Position numbers and translations under genes: made by a program
From: Heteroruminococcus sp964370005
Lineage (GTDB): Bacteria > Bacillota > Clostridia > Oscillospirales > Ruminococcaceae
Direction: 5' to 3'
Length of the DNA: 64,000 nucleotides
NCBI GenBank assembly: GCA_964370005.1
Contig: CAYJGR010000001.1
Span: 1 to 64,000, forward strand
Notes under the pieces: model-generated
What the model saw: only the letters and a program-made list of their open reading frames with translations
The model's database searches: none
What the model was told of the DNA's origin: nothing
Part shown: one piece after another, positions 8,579 through 17,465 of the stretch
Layout of the letters: each line of letters opens with the position of its first letter
How positions within the stretch are numbered: the first letter of the stretch is position 1

Positions 8579-8803
8579 TTATGCGTTTTCTTCAAGATAC
8601 TTTACGATATCGCCCACGGTCTTAAAGTTGGCGATCTGGTCATCGGGAATAGCAACGCCGGTCGCATCCTCAAGTGCCATATTCAGTTCCACAGCGTCAA
8701 GGCTGTCGGCTCCAAGGTCTTCTGCCAGTGTGGCAGTGGGGGTAATTTGGTCGGCATCGCAGCTCAGGGTGCTGATAATGGTATTCTTTACAGTCTCAAA
8801 CAT
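8579..8803 (-). CDS. acpP: acyl carrier protein
   Basis: Small acidic carrier (74 aa) for growing acyl chains in FASII. Ser34 in GADSLDAVEL is the 4'-phosphopantetheine attachment site, and the protein has the usual four-helix ACP layout ending in VKYLEENA. It is the first gene of the minus-strand fab/acc operon, and its ATG has an AGGA ribosome binding site about 8 nt upstream. The AT-rich upstream region carries a probable promoter and a palindrome (see 8873-8907). Confidence 0.97.
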   Translation of the reverse strand: MFETVKNTIISTLSCDADQITPTATLAEDLGADSLDAVELNMALEDATGVAIPDDQIANFKTVGDIVKYLEENA

Positions 8804-8872
8804 GGTAGTTTCCTCACTTTATAATAATTATTTCAATTTATTTAGTTAAATATTTTTAATTAAATAAATTTA

Positions 8873-8907
8873 AGTATATTTTAACAGGCAAATCGTATTT
8901 GTCAAGA
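8873..8907 (-). promoter_or_regulatory. probable promoter and operator of the fab/acc operon
   Basis: On the minus strand a perfect TTGACA (8902-8907) is followed at -10 distance by an A/T-only stretch (TTAAAAAATAT) with no clean TATAAT. Partly overlapping the -35 and in the spacer is a palindrome CAAAT-CGT-ATTTG (8891-8903 on the plus strand), well placed for a repressor. I do not recognise it as the FapR operator, and it matches FabT-type sites only loosely, so the regulator is unknown. Confidence 0.4.
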
Positions 8908-8977
8908 AAAAACCTTTCATATTGTGAAAACTCACAAATTATTTTATTGCATAGCGTATTATGAGTGAATTACCATC

Positions 8978-9016
8978 AAAAAACACCGCAATGAAATTTC
9001 TCATTGCGGTGTTTTT
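8978..9016. terminator. bidirectional rho-independent terminator
   Basis: Long perfect hairpin: AACACCGCAATGA pairs with TCATTGCGGTGTT around a 5-6 nt loop, flanked by A-run on the left and T-run on the right, so it can act on both strands. It lies just after the stop of the surface-protein gene (9038) and upstream of the acpP promoter, insulating the two minus-strand transcripts. Confidence 0.85.
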
Positions 9017-9037
9017 ATCTCCACCCTTTGGGGTGAT

Positions 9038-12000
9038 TTATTTCTTTTTCTTGGGCTTTGCCGCTGTTGTTTTTGCCTTTGCCTTATCCTTGGAATTTCC
9101 CTTGGTTTTGCTACGGCGCCGCAGCAGTAGGAATGCTCCCACGCCGGCCAATATCGCCAGCGCTGCCGCCCCCACTACAGCCCAATTAATGCTGTCAAAA
9201 AAGCTGCTCTCATCGCCGGCATCGGGATTTTCCGGATCTACCACTTTGATAGAAACCGCTTGCTCTGTACCCTGCTCATCGGCCAACACCAGCTCGGTAT
9301 CGCCCGGGGCTATCGGGGTGAACATATATCCACCCTCCTGTGGATCATATGTACCCTCCAACACCTCCTCATCCCAGCTAAGCGAATTTTGCTCGGCCGG
9401 CACAAAGAAATCACGATCCATGGGCAAATGGGGGGTAGTATCCCCTACCTTGTCAAGTTCCAGTAGCAAAGGGGGTTCCCCCGCACTGCTACTGCTACTT
9501 GCCGCCACACTGCTACTCGAACTGCTCAAGGAACTACCGCTACCACTGCTACTCGACCCCGACAGCGACGACGAGGAGGCGGTGGAAGTCTGTCCCGCAA
9601 CATTGGTGCTCACCGATGCGCTACTGCTACTTGCAGAGGAACTGCTACTGCTCGACGAGGAACTGCTACTACTGCTCTGTGAATCGGACGGCCAACCGTC
9701 CTCGTAAGGATGCCATGCAAATGGATATGTATGTGTCCCACTGCTGTCATCATCGTCGTCATCATCATCCGACGGCTCGGTCACTGTGAGAGTGCCATCG
9801 CTATGGGTCAATGTATAACTATCCTTATAAAAATCTATCAGCTCGGCTTCTTGGGTGATCTCTATATCATATTCGCCGGTGGATTGTCCGTCGGCATCGC
9901 ACTCGACTTCGGCTTGAGTGGCCAAGGCAGCGTTAGCCAAATTGTCACTGCCGGCAAATCCTATGTATACCACCGTGAACTCGGGCAGCGTGTCACCAAC
10001 CTCCATTATTTTGTCGGCCGCTTTCACCTCAACATTCTTTTTGCCCACCACCAAGGTGTAATGCGCCGTGGCCGCCGCATGGCTGGATGTGGCGCTCGCT
10101 GCGGCCGTAATGATGGCCGTGCCCCCGCCTTCTATTGTCACCGTGCCGGTCGAATCAACCGTGGCTACCGTTGGTTTACTACTGCTGTACCCCACAGTAC
10201 TGCCCGAGGCCTGACCCGTAGGAATCAATCGAAACTTGGGGTCGCCGTAAATCCTGTTGACTAAAAGCTGCGGGAACTGAAAATCCTCCTGTGGTGTGCT
10301 TGAAACCACATCAATATGGACAGTTATTTCATATGGGGCATAGTTGCGGGTCTCCATCGTTATAACAAATGTGGCCGTCTGACTGCCCGAAAGCAGTCCA
10401 CTGCGTATCGAATAATAGGCTCGCATGTCATTTTTATTGGCACTAATTATATTTAGCACGTTGTACGGATCATATGTCTTTTGTACATCTACACTTGTGA
10501 CACTGCTTGTATCCTCGTTGGGTGGAATATACCCATACAGACTGATGTCATGTGTGCTGGTGTCGGCATAATGTACATCTCGTCTTATTGTAAAATCAAC
10601 ATGTGTGGCCTGCTCAATCTCACCTTCTAAGAAAAGTTCCAACCCCGCAAAATTGTAGTTCTTGGTGCGCTCGGTGGGCAAAATCTCTATCCGTCCCGTT
10701 ACCGACTTATTATTGCCCACATTCGGATCGATAAACTGCAGGTTAACTACACTATAATCTATACCCTCATATAGTATCTCGCCCGCAACAATACCCGTAA
10801 ATGACAACGACTGTATGGTTGCCGCCACACTTCCGTCATACGGCTTTGTTGCCACTATCACATTCTCTATCGTGATATTCTTAGGATATATTTCATATGT
10901 CACCTTTATGGCGTCATGTACTTCGCCGTCGTCGTTTACTATCACATAATTACTGCTCTTGCTCTGACTTATTCGCAGACCAACCGTGCCCTCGTCGGTA
11001 TATGTGCCCACGTCCTTTGAGGGGTATGCCTCGGGGTATAAATCTAATCTTACATTATTGGCTGCCACATCCTGATTCCAAATGGCAGGCGCATCAATAA
11101 TCAACTCCCCATCATGCGAATGAGGCGGATTGGTCGTTCCGTCATAATACTTAAACCACTTATATGCATCGTTGTAGCTTACCTTGATCTCGGCCGGCAA
11201 TACAGTTATAGTCATACCGGCGCTACCCATATATTTGCTGTCCTCATAATCCACCGTTAGGGTGGCTGTACCTATACCTATTATATCGATATTGCCCGAG
11301 GTTTCATCCACACTCAGCACGCCCGGGGCACTGCTCTCCCACTTGTATGTTACATCGGTCGGCGTTGAGCCGTCTGTCGAAGGTATGGCCGGCCCTACTG
11401 TCAACTTAAACTGAGCATCGCCATATGTAACGGTCGAGTATTTTGTAACATCACTCTGATCTATGCTTACCACCACATTTCTACGCATGGTAAGTTTTAC
11501 ATAAGGGTCTTGATAATCATTGTTTGCCGAAAAGTTTGGCGAGAGACCGGCCGCACTGTTTGCACCGGCGATGGCTGTCATCACTGTGCCGTTACTTGTA
11601 TACGGTCTGTTGCTCCATGCCCAGGCACTCTTTGTCGCTCCTGTGGCAGTGCCTGCTGTGGAGGTCACGGTGGTGGGCTGGGCAAAATTTGTGCTATCCG
11701 GTGTGACAATACCTATACTGTTGGCAATGCCCACCGTTCCCGCATTGGCATTGCCGGCATTTGCCTCCAAATTGCCCGAGTCTATTGTCAGGGTATTAGC
11801 TTGGAGACCGTAACTTTCGGCATTGTTGCCCACAATCGCATCAGTCACAGTGGCCGAACCGCCCTTTGCCGTAACCTTTCCCGAAACATCCAAGGTTATG
11901 GTTGCGCCCGCCATGATACCGACACTTTTAGCATTAGTGGAAGTCGATGTGACGGAACCGCCTGTGGCTGTGAGGGTTGCACTTGGATCGCCCGAAATAA

Positions 12001-12391
12001 GCTCCAAGGATTCTCCCACAAATATGCCGTAGCTCACACCATAATATGGATCACTACCCGATGCACCGGTGACATTATTGTTGCCGACAAAGACTATTTT
12101 TAAGGCTGCAGGTGAATAAATGCCATATGGATTTAGAGCACCGCTACCTGCTGCTGCACCTGCTATGGTTGCATCTGTGAGATATAGGGTATCTGTTGTG
12201 TCGTCATATGTAACGCTTGGGGCAATGCCCGCAGCTGTCAATAATACATTGTCCTGATTATCCGAAGTAATCTCAACACCACCCACATACACGTTATATC
12301 CTATGGGCGCCGCCAAAGCCTGCTGTACCCCCACGGGCACCAGCATCAAAGCAAAAATTAATATCGAAAATACGATCAGTCTTTTTTTCAT
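9038..12391 (-). CDS. large membrane-anchored surface protein with Ig-like (Big_2, YDG/MBG) domains
   Basis: 1117 aa from the ATG at 12391, with GGAGG about 11 nt upstream. It has a signal peptide (MKKRLIVFSILIFALMLVPVG...ALAAP), then a beta-helix-like glycine/alanine/threonine-rich region (about 30-260). Several Ig-like modules follow: Big_2-type segments (ATVDSTGTVTIEGGGTAIITA) and YDG/MBG-type segments (YYDGTTN, KPYDGSVAATIQ). Next come an eight-residue Asp run, a serine-rich spacer with a run of about 14 Ser, one transmembrane helix (WAVVGAAALAILAGVGAFLLL) and a very basic tail. No LPxTG motif is seen, so anchoring is by the helix. Probably an adhesin or envelope stalk protein; the ligand is unknown. 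Confidence 0.8.
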   Translation of the reverse strand: MKKRLIVFSILIFALMLVPVGVQQALAAPIGYNVYVGGVEITSDNQDNVLLTAAGIAPSVTYDDTTDTLYLTDATIAGAAAGSGALNPYGIYSPAALKIVFVGNNNVTGASGSDPYYGVSYGIFVGESLELISGDPSATLTATGGSVTSTSTNAKSVGIMAGATITLDVSGKVTAKGGSATVTDAIVGNNAESYGLQANTLTIDSGNLEANAGNANAGTVGIANSIGIVTPDSTNFAQPTTVTSTAGTATGATKSAWAWSNRPYTSNGTVMTAIAGANSAAGLSPNFSANNDYQDPYVKLTMRRNVVVSIDQSDVTKYSTVTYGDAQFKLTVGPAIPSTDGSTPTDVTYKWESSAPGVLSVDETSGNIDIIGIGTATLTVDYEDSKYMGSAGMTITVLPAEIKVSYNDAYKWFKYYDGTTNPPHSHDGELIIDAPAIWNQDVAANNVRLDLYPEAYPSKDVGTYTDEGTVGLRISQSKSSNYVIVNDDGEVHDAIKVTYEIYPKNITIENVIVATKPYDGSVAATIQSLSFTGIVAGEILYEGIDYSVVNLQFIDPNVGNNKSVTGRIEILPTERTKNYNFAGLELFLEGEIEQATHVDFTIRRDVHYADTSTHDISLYGYIPPNEDTSSVTSVDVQKTYDPYNVLNIISANKNDMRAYYSIRSGLLSGSQTATFVITMETRNYAPYEITVHIDVVSSTPQEDFQFPQLLVNRIYGDPKFRLIPTGQASGSTVGYSSSKPTVATVDSTGTVTIEGGGTAIITAAASATSSHAAATAHYTLVVGKKNVEVKAADKIMEVGDTLPEFTVVYIGFAGSDNLANAALATQAEVECDADGQSTGEYDIEITQEAELIDFYKDSYTLTHSDGTLTVTEPSDDDDDDDDSSGTHTYPFAWHPYEDGWPSDSQSSSSSSSSSSSSSSASSSSASVSTNVAGQTSTASSSSLSGSSSSGSGSSLSSSSSSVAASSSSSAGEPPLLLELDKVGDTTPHLPMDRDFFVPAEQNSLSWDEEVLEGTYDPQEGGYMFTPIAPGDTELVLADEQGTEQAVSIKVVDPENPDAGDESSFFDSINWAVVGAAALAILAGVGAFLLLRRRSKTKGNSKDKAKAKTTAAKPKKKK

Positions 12392-12475
12392 TATGGGGAT
12401 TCCCTCCAAGTGATATCACGCTGTCGCTATCCTATATCAAACCGAGTTTACGGTTGTGCATAACTCTACAGGGTA

Positions 12476-12505
12476 ATTGTAACATATTTCTACCCCATAT
12501 TTCAA
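12476..12505 (-). promoter_or_regulatory. probable promoter of the surface-protein gene
   Basis: Minus strand TTGAAA (12500-12505), an 18-nt spacer and TACAAT (12476-12481), about 85 nt upstream of the start codon at 12391. Both hexamers are one or two changes from the sigma-A consensus. Confidence 0.55.
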
Positions 12506-12554
12506 CATAAAAAAATCCAAAAAACGGCAAATTTTACAATGGCGATTGGGTAAT

Positions 12555-12592
12555 TGGGCAATGAGTAGTTCAGAATAGGTGCTCATTGCCCA
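12555..12592. repeat. palindromic intergenic repeat
   Basis: TGGGCAATGAG (12555-12565) and its perfect complement CTCATTGCCCA (12582-12592) enclose a 16-nt loop in the divergent intergenic region. It is flanked by GGTAATTGGG- and CTAATTGC-type sequence, similar in style to the ATTAGGAATTAG-type repeats near the pilus genes. There is no T-run, so it is not a standard terminator. Confidence 0.6.
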
Positions 12593-12606
12593 TCACTCAC
12601 CGCTAA

Positions 12607-12663
12607 TTGCTTTCATAAATATTTTATGATACTATTTTGATGTAGCCTAAAAACGGCTACATC
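12607..12663 (+). promoter_or_regulatory. probable mtnN promoter with a hairpin at the 5' end of the mRNA
   Basis: TTGCTT (12607-12612), a 17-nt spacer and TACTAT (12630-12635). Transcription would start near 12642, at the 5' arm of a perfect 9-bp hairpin GATGTAGCC/GGCTACATC (12639-12663, 7-nt loop). The hairpin lacks a following T-run, so it more likely protects the 5' end or affects translation than terminates. Confidence 0.45.
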
Positions 12664-12739
12664 TTCCCTGACTTTTTTGCCATCTTGTGGGTGGCGGGAG
12701 ATATCACGCATGACAAACCAATTATTAGGAGGCTTTATT

Positions 12740-13423
12740 ATGATTATAGGAATTTTAGGTCCCATGCAGGAAGAGGTCGATGCACTGCTTAAAATTGTCG
12801 ACTGCCCCGTACGAGAAGATCGTTGCGGTTTTCCCATTTGGCGTGGCAAAGTGGGCGAGGTGGAAGTTGTAATAATCCGTTGTGGGGTTGGCACTGTATC
12901 CTCGGCGGCGGCCACCCAGTGCCTTATATGTGAATTTGGGGTGACGCATCTGATAAACGCCGGCATTGGCGGGGGGCTTTCGGACAAACTTCGGGTGGGA
13001 CATGTGGTGCTTTCCGAACACACCGAGTATTATGATGTATCCCCTCAGTCGGTTTTGGACGAAAATTTCCCCAATAAAGGTGTTTACCCCGCCGACAAAA
13101 CACTTTTGGAGCTGGCCCAACAGGCTGTGGTCACACTTGGACTCGGGCAAATTGTCCACACAGGTGGCATCACAAGTGGCAACCGATTTATAACCGACTC
13201 GGTGACAAAACAGGCGGTATATGGCGATAGTTCTGCCATGGTTTCGGACATGGAGGGTGGTGCTATGGCACAGGTGGCCTTTATGAATGGCATACCCTTT
13301 TTGGTGATAAGGGTGATTTCCGATATGTCGGACGACAGTGCTGACGACACCTATTATGAGTTTAAGGCCAACGATCAAAAGGTGTATGAGCTTATTATAG
13401 CGGAGATGCTAAAAAACCTCTAA
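12740..13423 (+). CDS. mtnN: 5'-methylthioadenosine/S-adenosylhomocysteine nucleosidase
   Basis: Hydrolyses MTA and SAH to adenine plus the thioribose product, which removes SAM by-products. AGGAGG 7 nt upstream fixes the start at 12740 (MIIGILGPMQEEVDALL), giving 227 aa, the usual size. The catalytic glutamate lies in MQEEV (residues 9-13), the purine/ribose loop is INAGIGGGLSDKLRVGHVV, the ribose-binding signature is SDMEGGAMAQVAF, and the catalytic aspartate is in RVISDMSDD. It is monocistronic or leads into the nucleoside region, since its product adenine fits the purine-salvage neighbours. Confidence 0.94.
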   Translation: MIIGILGPMQEEVDALLKIVDCPVREDRCGFPIWRGKVGEVEVVIIRCGVGTVSSAAATQCLICEFGVTHLINAGIGGGLSDKLRVGHVVLSEHTEYYDVSPQSVLDENFPNKGVYPADKTLLELAQQAVVTLGLGQIVHTGGITSGNRFITDSVTKQAVYGDSSAMVSDMEGGAMAQVAFMNGIPFLVIRVISDMSDDSADDTYYEFKANDQKVYELIIAEMLKNL

Positions 13424-13669
13424 GAAGCCTCTGCTTATCAAAAACAGTGCGAATTTTGATGAATTACTACAATAATTGCTTAACTTTTATTCATATTCTA
13501 ATCAAAGTTTAGAAAATTGTTTTTTCCACCCTTTATATATTGTTTATTTGAAAATTTTATGTAAAAATATGTGTGGTCGTTGGCACAACATGATTTATTA
13601 TTAGTGTTACTCTGCGGATTTTCCGCTGATGTGTAAAAATTATGTTTTATTTTAGGAGGAACTTAAAAG
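13424..13669. other. AT-rich intergenic region before the nucleoside transporter
   Basis: Contains no convincing ORF or RNA gene. A short GCGGA-TTT-TCCGC hairpin lies near 13613-13628 and an AGGAGG ribosome binding site lies just before 13670. I looked for a purine riboswitch because of the downstream nucleoside genes and found no conserved core. No clear sigma-A promoter with good spacing was found. Confidence 0.5.
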
Positions 13670-14737
13670 ATGAAGAAGTTTTTAGCTATGATGTTGGCGC
13701 TTTGTTTGGCGTTCACATTCTTTGCAGGATGTGGCAGCACCGAAGAGGCACCCGCCGAGGAAGTTGCACCCGAGGGTGAAGCCGAGGGCACTGCCGATAT
13801 GTCCGACATCCGCATTGCACTTGTGACCGAGAAATCGGGTACAAGCACATTTATTACAAACTCGATCAACGGTCTTAATGATGCCGCTGCCCAGTACGGC
13901 TTTGAGGCTATTGTTGTTGAGTGTGCAGATGCTGCCGCTTATGAGGAAAATGTACGCGCACTCGTAGTTGAGGGTGTTGACATGATCATCGGTGGTGGCT
14001 GGCAGGCTGCCGAGGCTATCAACAAGATGGCTACCGAGATGCCCGATGCTTGTGCCTATGCAATCATGGACTCGCAAGTTGAGGCTGAAGTTGTAAAGTG
14101 TATTTCTTACAGAGAGCAGGAGAGCGCTTACCTTGTAGGTATGATCGGCGCACTTGCCACCGAGCCCGAGGATATGGTTTTTGGCCACATCAGTGTTGAT
14201 GAGGGTGCAGGTTCTTGGAAATGGCGTTACGGCGTTATGGAAGGCATCAAGGCTGTTAAGCCCGAGGCTGAAATTCTGTTTAACTATGTAGGTTCTTACA
14301 CCGATCCCGCTAAAACCAAGGAATTTGCTATCCAGATGTTTGCACAGGGTGCTAAGTTTGTTAACAGTGCCGCCGCAGGCGGTGATGTAGGTGCATTCGA
14401 GGCCGCTATGGAGAATGAGTTCTTCACATCGGGTCAAGATTCCGACCTCACCACACCTGATAATCCTTTCATTATCTCTTCGCAGCTCAAGGACACACAT
14501 GCCACCATCACACTTATCATTGAGTCTTTCCTAAACGACGAGTGGAACACAGATGATGAAGTATGGGGCATCAAGGAAGGCGCTATCGGCGCTGTTCATA
14601 TCACCCATGATGGCATTGGCCCCATCCCCGAGTCGCTGAGCGAGGAAGATATTGCTCTTATCAGACAGGCCGCTGACGACATCGCCGCCGGCACACTTCT
14701 GGCCGAGCTCCCCGCTGAGGAAGACTACACAGCATAA
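13670..14737 (+). CDS. BMP/Med-family nucleoside-binding lipoprotein of an ABC importer
   Basis: Extracytoplasmic substrate-binding protein. Its signal peptide ends in the lipobox FFAGC with lipidated Cys21, followed by a Glu/Ala-rich linker and a periplasmic-binding-fold region beginning at about residue 46 (IRIALVTEKSGTSTFITNSINGL). Family-typical motifs include GGGWQAAEAINKMA and the GSYTDPAKTKEFAIQMFAQGA segment. It is 355 aa. Nucleosides are the likely ligand because the ATPase and permeases downstream are of the nucleoside type and two nucleoside-hydrolase-family genes follow. The terminator behind it suggests it is made in excess over the membrane components. Confidence 0.9.
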   Translation: MKKFLAMMLALCLAFTFFAGCGSTEEAPAEEVAPEGEAEGTADMSDIRIALVTEKSGTSTFITNSINGLNDAAAQYGFEAIVVECADAAAYEENVRALVVEGVDMIIGGGWQAAEAINKMATEMPDACAYAIMDSQVEAEVVKCISYREQESAYLVGMIGALATEPEDMVFGHISVDEGAGSWKWRYGVMEGIKAVKPEAEILFNYVGSYTDPAKTKEFAIQMFAQGAKFVNSAAAGGDVGAFEAAMENEFFTSGQDSDLTTPDNPFIISSQLKDTHATITLIIESFLNDEWNTDDEVWGIKEGAIGAVHITHDGIGPIPESLSEEDIALIRQAADDIAAGTLLAELPAEEDYTA

Positions 14738-14768
14738 TCAACTAAACTAAATGTAAGTAATTCATTAA

Positions 14769-14810
14769 GCGTGAAAGAGATAATTTTAATTGCCTCTTTC
14801 ACGCTTTTTT
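14769..14810 (+). terminator. partial terminator between the binding protein and the ABC genes
   Basis: Perfect 11-bp hairpin GCGTGAAAGAG/CTCTTTCACGC with a 14-nt loop, followed by six T. Its position inside a transporter operon fits attenuation that lowers expression of the ATPase and permeases relative to the lipoprotein. Confidence 0.85.
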
Positions 14811-14839
14811 ACAAACCACAAATGAGGTGAGATGTACAT

Positions 14840-16348
14840 ATGCTTCTTGAAATGAAGGGTATTACCAAAAAATACGGTGACCTTGTGGCCAATGATAATA
14901 TCAATCTCTCGCTTAATAAGGGTGAAATTTTGGCAATTTGTGGCGAGAATGGCGCAGGAAAATCCACCATAATGAAGATACTTTATGGGCTTGAGAGCGC
15001 CACAAGCGGTGAAATTTATCTAAATGGCGAGCTTGTAAATTTCAAAAGCCCACAAAACTCGATTGAAAAGGGTATAGGAATGGTGCAACAACATTTTATG
15101 TTGTTCGCCCCCTTCACGGCCGCCGAAAACATTGTTTACGGCAAAGAACCTAAAAAGAACGGCGTATTTTTCGACAAAAAAGCAGCAAGAAAGACCGTGC
15201 TTGAGCTATGTGAAAAGTATGGTCTTGATATAGATCCCGATGCCAAGGTGGGCGAATGTTCGGTAGGTATGCAGCAGCGTATAGAGATACTAAAAGTGCT
15301 GTACCAAGATGCCGACATAATTATATTTGACGAACCCTCGGCAGTGCTAACCCCACAGGAGGTCTCCGAGTTACTTATCACCATAAAAAACCTTGCGGAT
15401 ATGGGCAAGAGTATCATAATCATCACCCATAAACTTCATGAGATCATGCAGGTGGCCGACAGGGTGTTCATTATGCGGGGCGGTAAATATATAAAAGATA
15501 TGAAAAAGGAGGACACCTCTATAGAGGAGATGTCCTACCTCATGGTGGGTCGCCACCTTGTCGGGGGCGAAATCCCTCCGCAAGAGACAGGCGAGGTTGT
15601 CCTTGATATCGATAACCTTGTGCTCACAGGGGAAAATAAAAAGCCTATACTTGATAACTTCTCAATGCAGGTGAGAGAGGGCGAAATTGTGGGCATTGCC
15701 GGTGTATCGGGCAATGGGCAATCCGAGCTTATCCAGTGCATCACAGGACTTTTACCCTACAACAGCGGTGATATAAAAGTTGCCGGGAACGATATAAAGG
15801 GCAAAACGGTCATGGAAATAAGGCAGGTGGGATGCGCCTGTATTCCCGAGGACAGATATCTATGGGGATGCGCCAAAAAGGCCACCCTGTCCGAAACCGC
15901 ACTCATGGCAAAACAGCGCAGCGAACGGTTTTCCTCGCGGGGTGTGCTCAAAAACAAACAAATAAACAGTGAGACTAAAAGCTTACTTGATAGTTATAAT
16001 GTCAGTTATTCCGGGGTGAGTCAGCGTGCCGAGGAGCTATCGGGTGGCAACTTGCAAAAGGTCATTGTGGCACGAGAAATTGAGCATAACGCAAAACTGC
16101 TTATCTCGGCCGAACCCACACGTGGGGTGGATATCGGTGCTATGGAGTACATCCACTCAAAACTGCTTGAAAAAAGGGCTGCGGGAGATGCTGTACTGCT
16201 TATTTCCTCCGAGCTTAGCGAGATTATGTCGCTATCCGACCGAGTGTATGTCATATATGACGGCAAGGTTGCAGGCATGTTTAACAAAGATCAGCTGGAC
16301 AGCGAGAAGCTCGGACTTCTTATGATGGGAGGGCATTTAGATGACTGA
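14840..16348 (+). CDS. nucleoside ABC transporter ATP-binding protein (two ABC domains)
   Basis: Energises nucleoside import. It is 502 aa with tandem ABC domains. Domain 1 has Walker A GENGAGKS at about 35-42, a degenerate signature SVGMQQR and Walker B IIIFDEPSAVL. Domain 2 has the altered P-loop GVSGNGQSEL (no GKS) and the signature LSGGNLQKV. This asymmetry is normal for the sugar/nucleoside-type RbsA/NupO-like ATPases. Its end overlaps the next permease gene by 8 nt. Confidence 0.93.
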   Translation: MLLEMKGITKKYGDLVANDNINLSLNKGEILAICGENGAGKSTIMKILYGLESATSGEIYLNGELVNFKSPQNSIEKGIGMVQQHFMLFAPFTAAENIVYGKEPKKNGVFFDKKAARKTVLELCEKYGLDIDPDAKVGECSVGMQQRIEILKVLYQDADIIIFDEPSAVLTPQEVSELLITIKNLADMGKSIIIITHKLHEIMQVADRVFIMRGGKYIKDMKKEDTSIEEMSYLMVGRHLVGGEIPPQETGEVVLDIDNLVLTGENKKPILDNFSMQVREGEIVGIAGVSGNGQSELIQCITGLLPYNSGDIKVAGNDIKGKTVMEIRQVGCACIPEDRYLWGCAKKATLSETALMAKQRSERFSSRGVLKNKQINSETKSLLDSYNVSYSGVSQRAEELSGGNLQKVIVAREIEHNAKLLISAEPTRGVDIGAMEYIHSKLLEKRAAGDAVLLISSELSEIMSLSDRVYVIYDGKVAGMFNKDQLDSEKLGLLMMGGHLDD

Positions 16349-17465
16349 TAACAAAGCTTTATCCAAAATTTTTGTGTCTAAACTTTCCTCCCTTGGCTCT
16401 GCACTAAAACAGCCCCTCATAGCCACTTTGTTTGGGCTTTTGGTAGGTGCGATTGTTATCGTGGCCATGGGTGAAAACCCCGTGGTTATATATGCCGAAA
16501 TGTTTGAAAAGTCCTTTTTCTCCTCCTATTACCTACTGCAAACCCTCAGCCGTGCCACACCCATAATCATATGTGCTATGGCAACAGCTATGGCATGGCG
16601 TGCGGGGTATATCAATATCGGTGTCGAGGGGCAAATGGTGGTTGGCGGTTTTGTCAGCGCTGTATCGGCCATATATATCCCGGGGCCTCCCGCTCTTATA
16701 TTGCCCCTCTCGCTTATACTGGGCATAATCGCCGGCGGGCTTTATGCCACCATCGCCTCGGTACTTTATTACAAATTCGGCGTGTCGATGGTCATATGTA
16801 CACTCATGCTCAACTATGTGGCCAATAATATCGTGTCTTATTTTGTGTCGCATCCGCTTCAAGATACCTCGGGGGATGGACTTGCCCTTCAAACCATCTT
16901 GATACCCGATGGTATGCATTTTCTAAAGTTTGATCAGATGTCCACCATAAATGTTTCGTTTATACTGGCCATCGTCATCACTATAGCATTTCTGTTTTAT
17001 TCTAAAAAGACTGTGCTCGGTTATGAATCCCGCATGGGCGGACTCAACCCCTATTTTGCCGAGTATGGCGGTGTGAAAGGTGTGTTCACACTGCTTGTCA
17101 CCATGTTTCTCAGCGGTGGTATTGCCGCCCTTGCAGGTTCCGGCGATATCTTCGGCATAAAACATCGCTATATAAATGCCATGCTCAGTTCCCCCAGTTA
17201 CGCATGGACAGGCCTCATGGCGGCACTCATAGCCGACCTGCATCCTGTGGGCATGTTCTTTACGGCGATATTCTTGGCGGGACTTCAGGTAGGTGGACAA
17301 TCCATCCAGCGCACCGCCGATATCCCCATTGAGATGTCCACTGTTATACAGTGTTGTATCACATTGTTTGTATCGGTAAAACTCGTCATAAAGTTTGTAA
17401 AAAAGAAAAAGGCATCCGAGTCGGCTGTGAGCGCTACCGATGCCACACAAGGAGGTAGCAAGTGA
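16341..17465 (+). CDS. nucleoside ABC transporter permease 1
   Basis: Membrane subunit of 374 aa from the BPD_transp_2 (branched-chain amino acid/nucleoside) permease family. It has about eight hydrophobic segments and the family segment GYINIGVEGQMVVGGF near residue 90. A C-terminal basic cytoplasmic tail (KFVKKKKASES) ends it. It overlaps the ATPase gene upstream and touches the second permease downstream, as in NupP/YufP-type systems. Confidence 0.92.
   Translation: MTDNKALSKIFVSKLSSLGSALKQPLIATLFGLLVGAIVIVAMGENPVVIYAEMFEKSFFSSYYLLQTLSRATPIIICAMATAMAWRAGYINIGVEGQMVVGGFVSAVSAIYIPGPPALILPLSLILGIIAGGLYATIASVLYYKFGVSMVICTLMLNYVANNIVSYFVSHPLQDTSGDGLALQTILIPDGMHFLKFDQMSTINVSFILAIVITIAFLFYSKKTVLGYESRMGGLNPYFAEYGGVKGVFTLLVTMFLSGGIAALAGSGDIFGIKHRYINAMLSSPSYAWTGLMAALIADLHPVGMFFTAIFLAGLQVGGQSIQRTADIPIEMSTVIQCCITLFVSVKLVIKFVKKKKASESAVSATDATQGGSK

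Noticed and set aside
8891..8903. Naming the palindrome a FapR or FabT box
   Set aside because: The sequence does not match the FapR consensus, and similarity to FabT sites is limited to a few bases.
12639..12663. Hairpin before mtnN as a terminator or SAM/SAH riboswitch
   Set aside because: No T-run follows, and one simple 9-bp hairpin is far too small for SAM or SAH aptamers.
13424..13669. Possible purine riboswitch before the nucleoside transporter
   Set aside because: No conserved purine aptamer core (paired loops or three-way junction sequence) could be found; only a small GCGGA hairpin.
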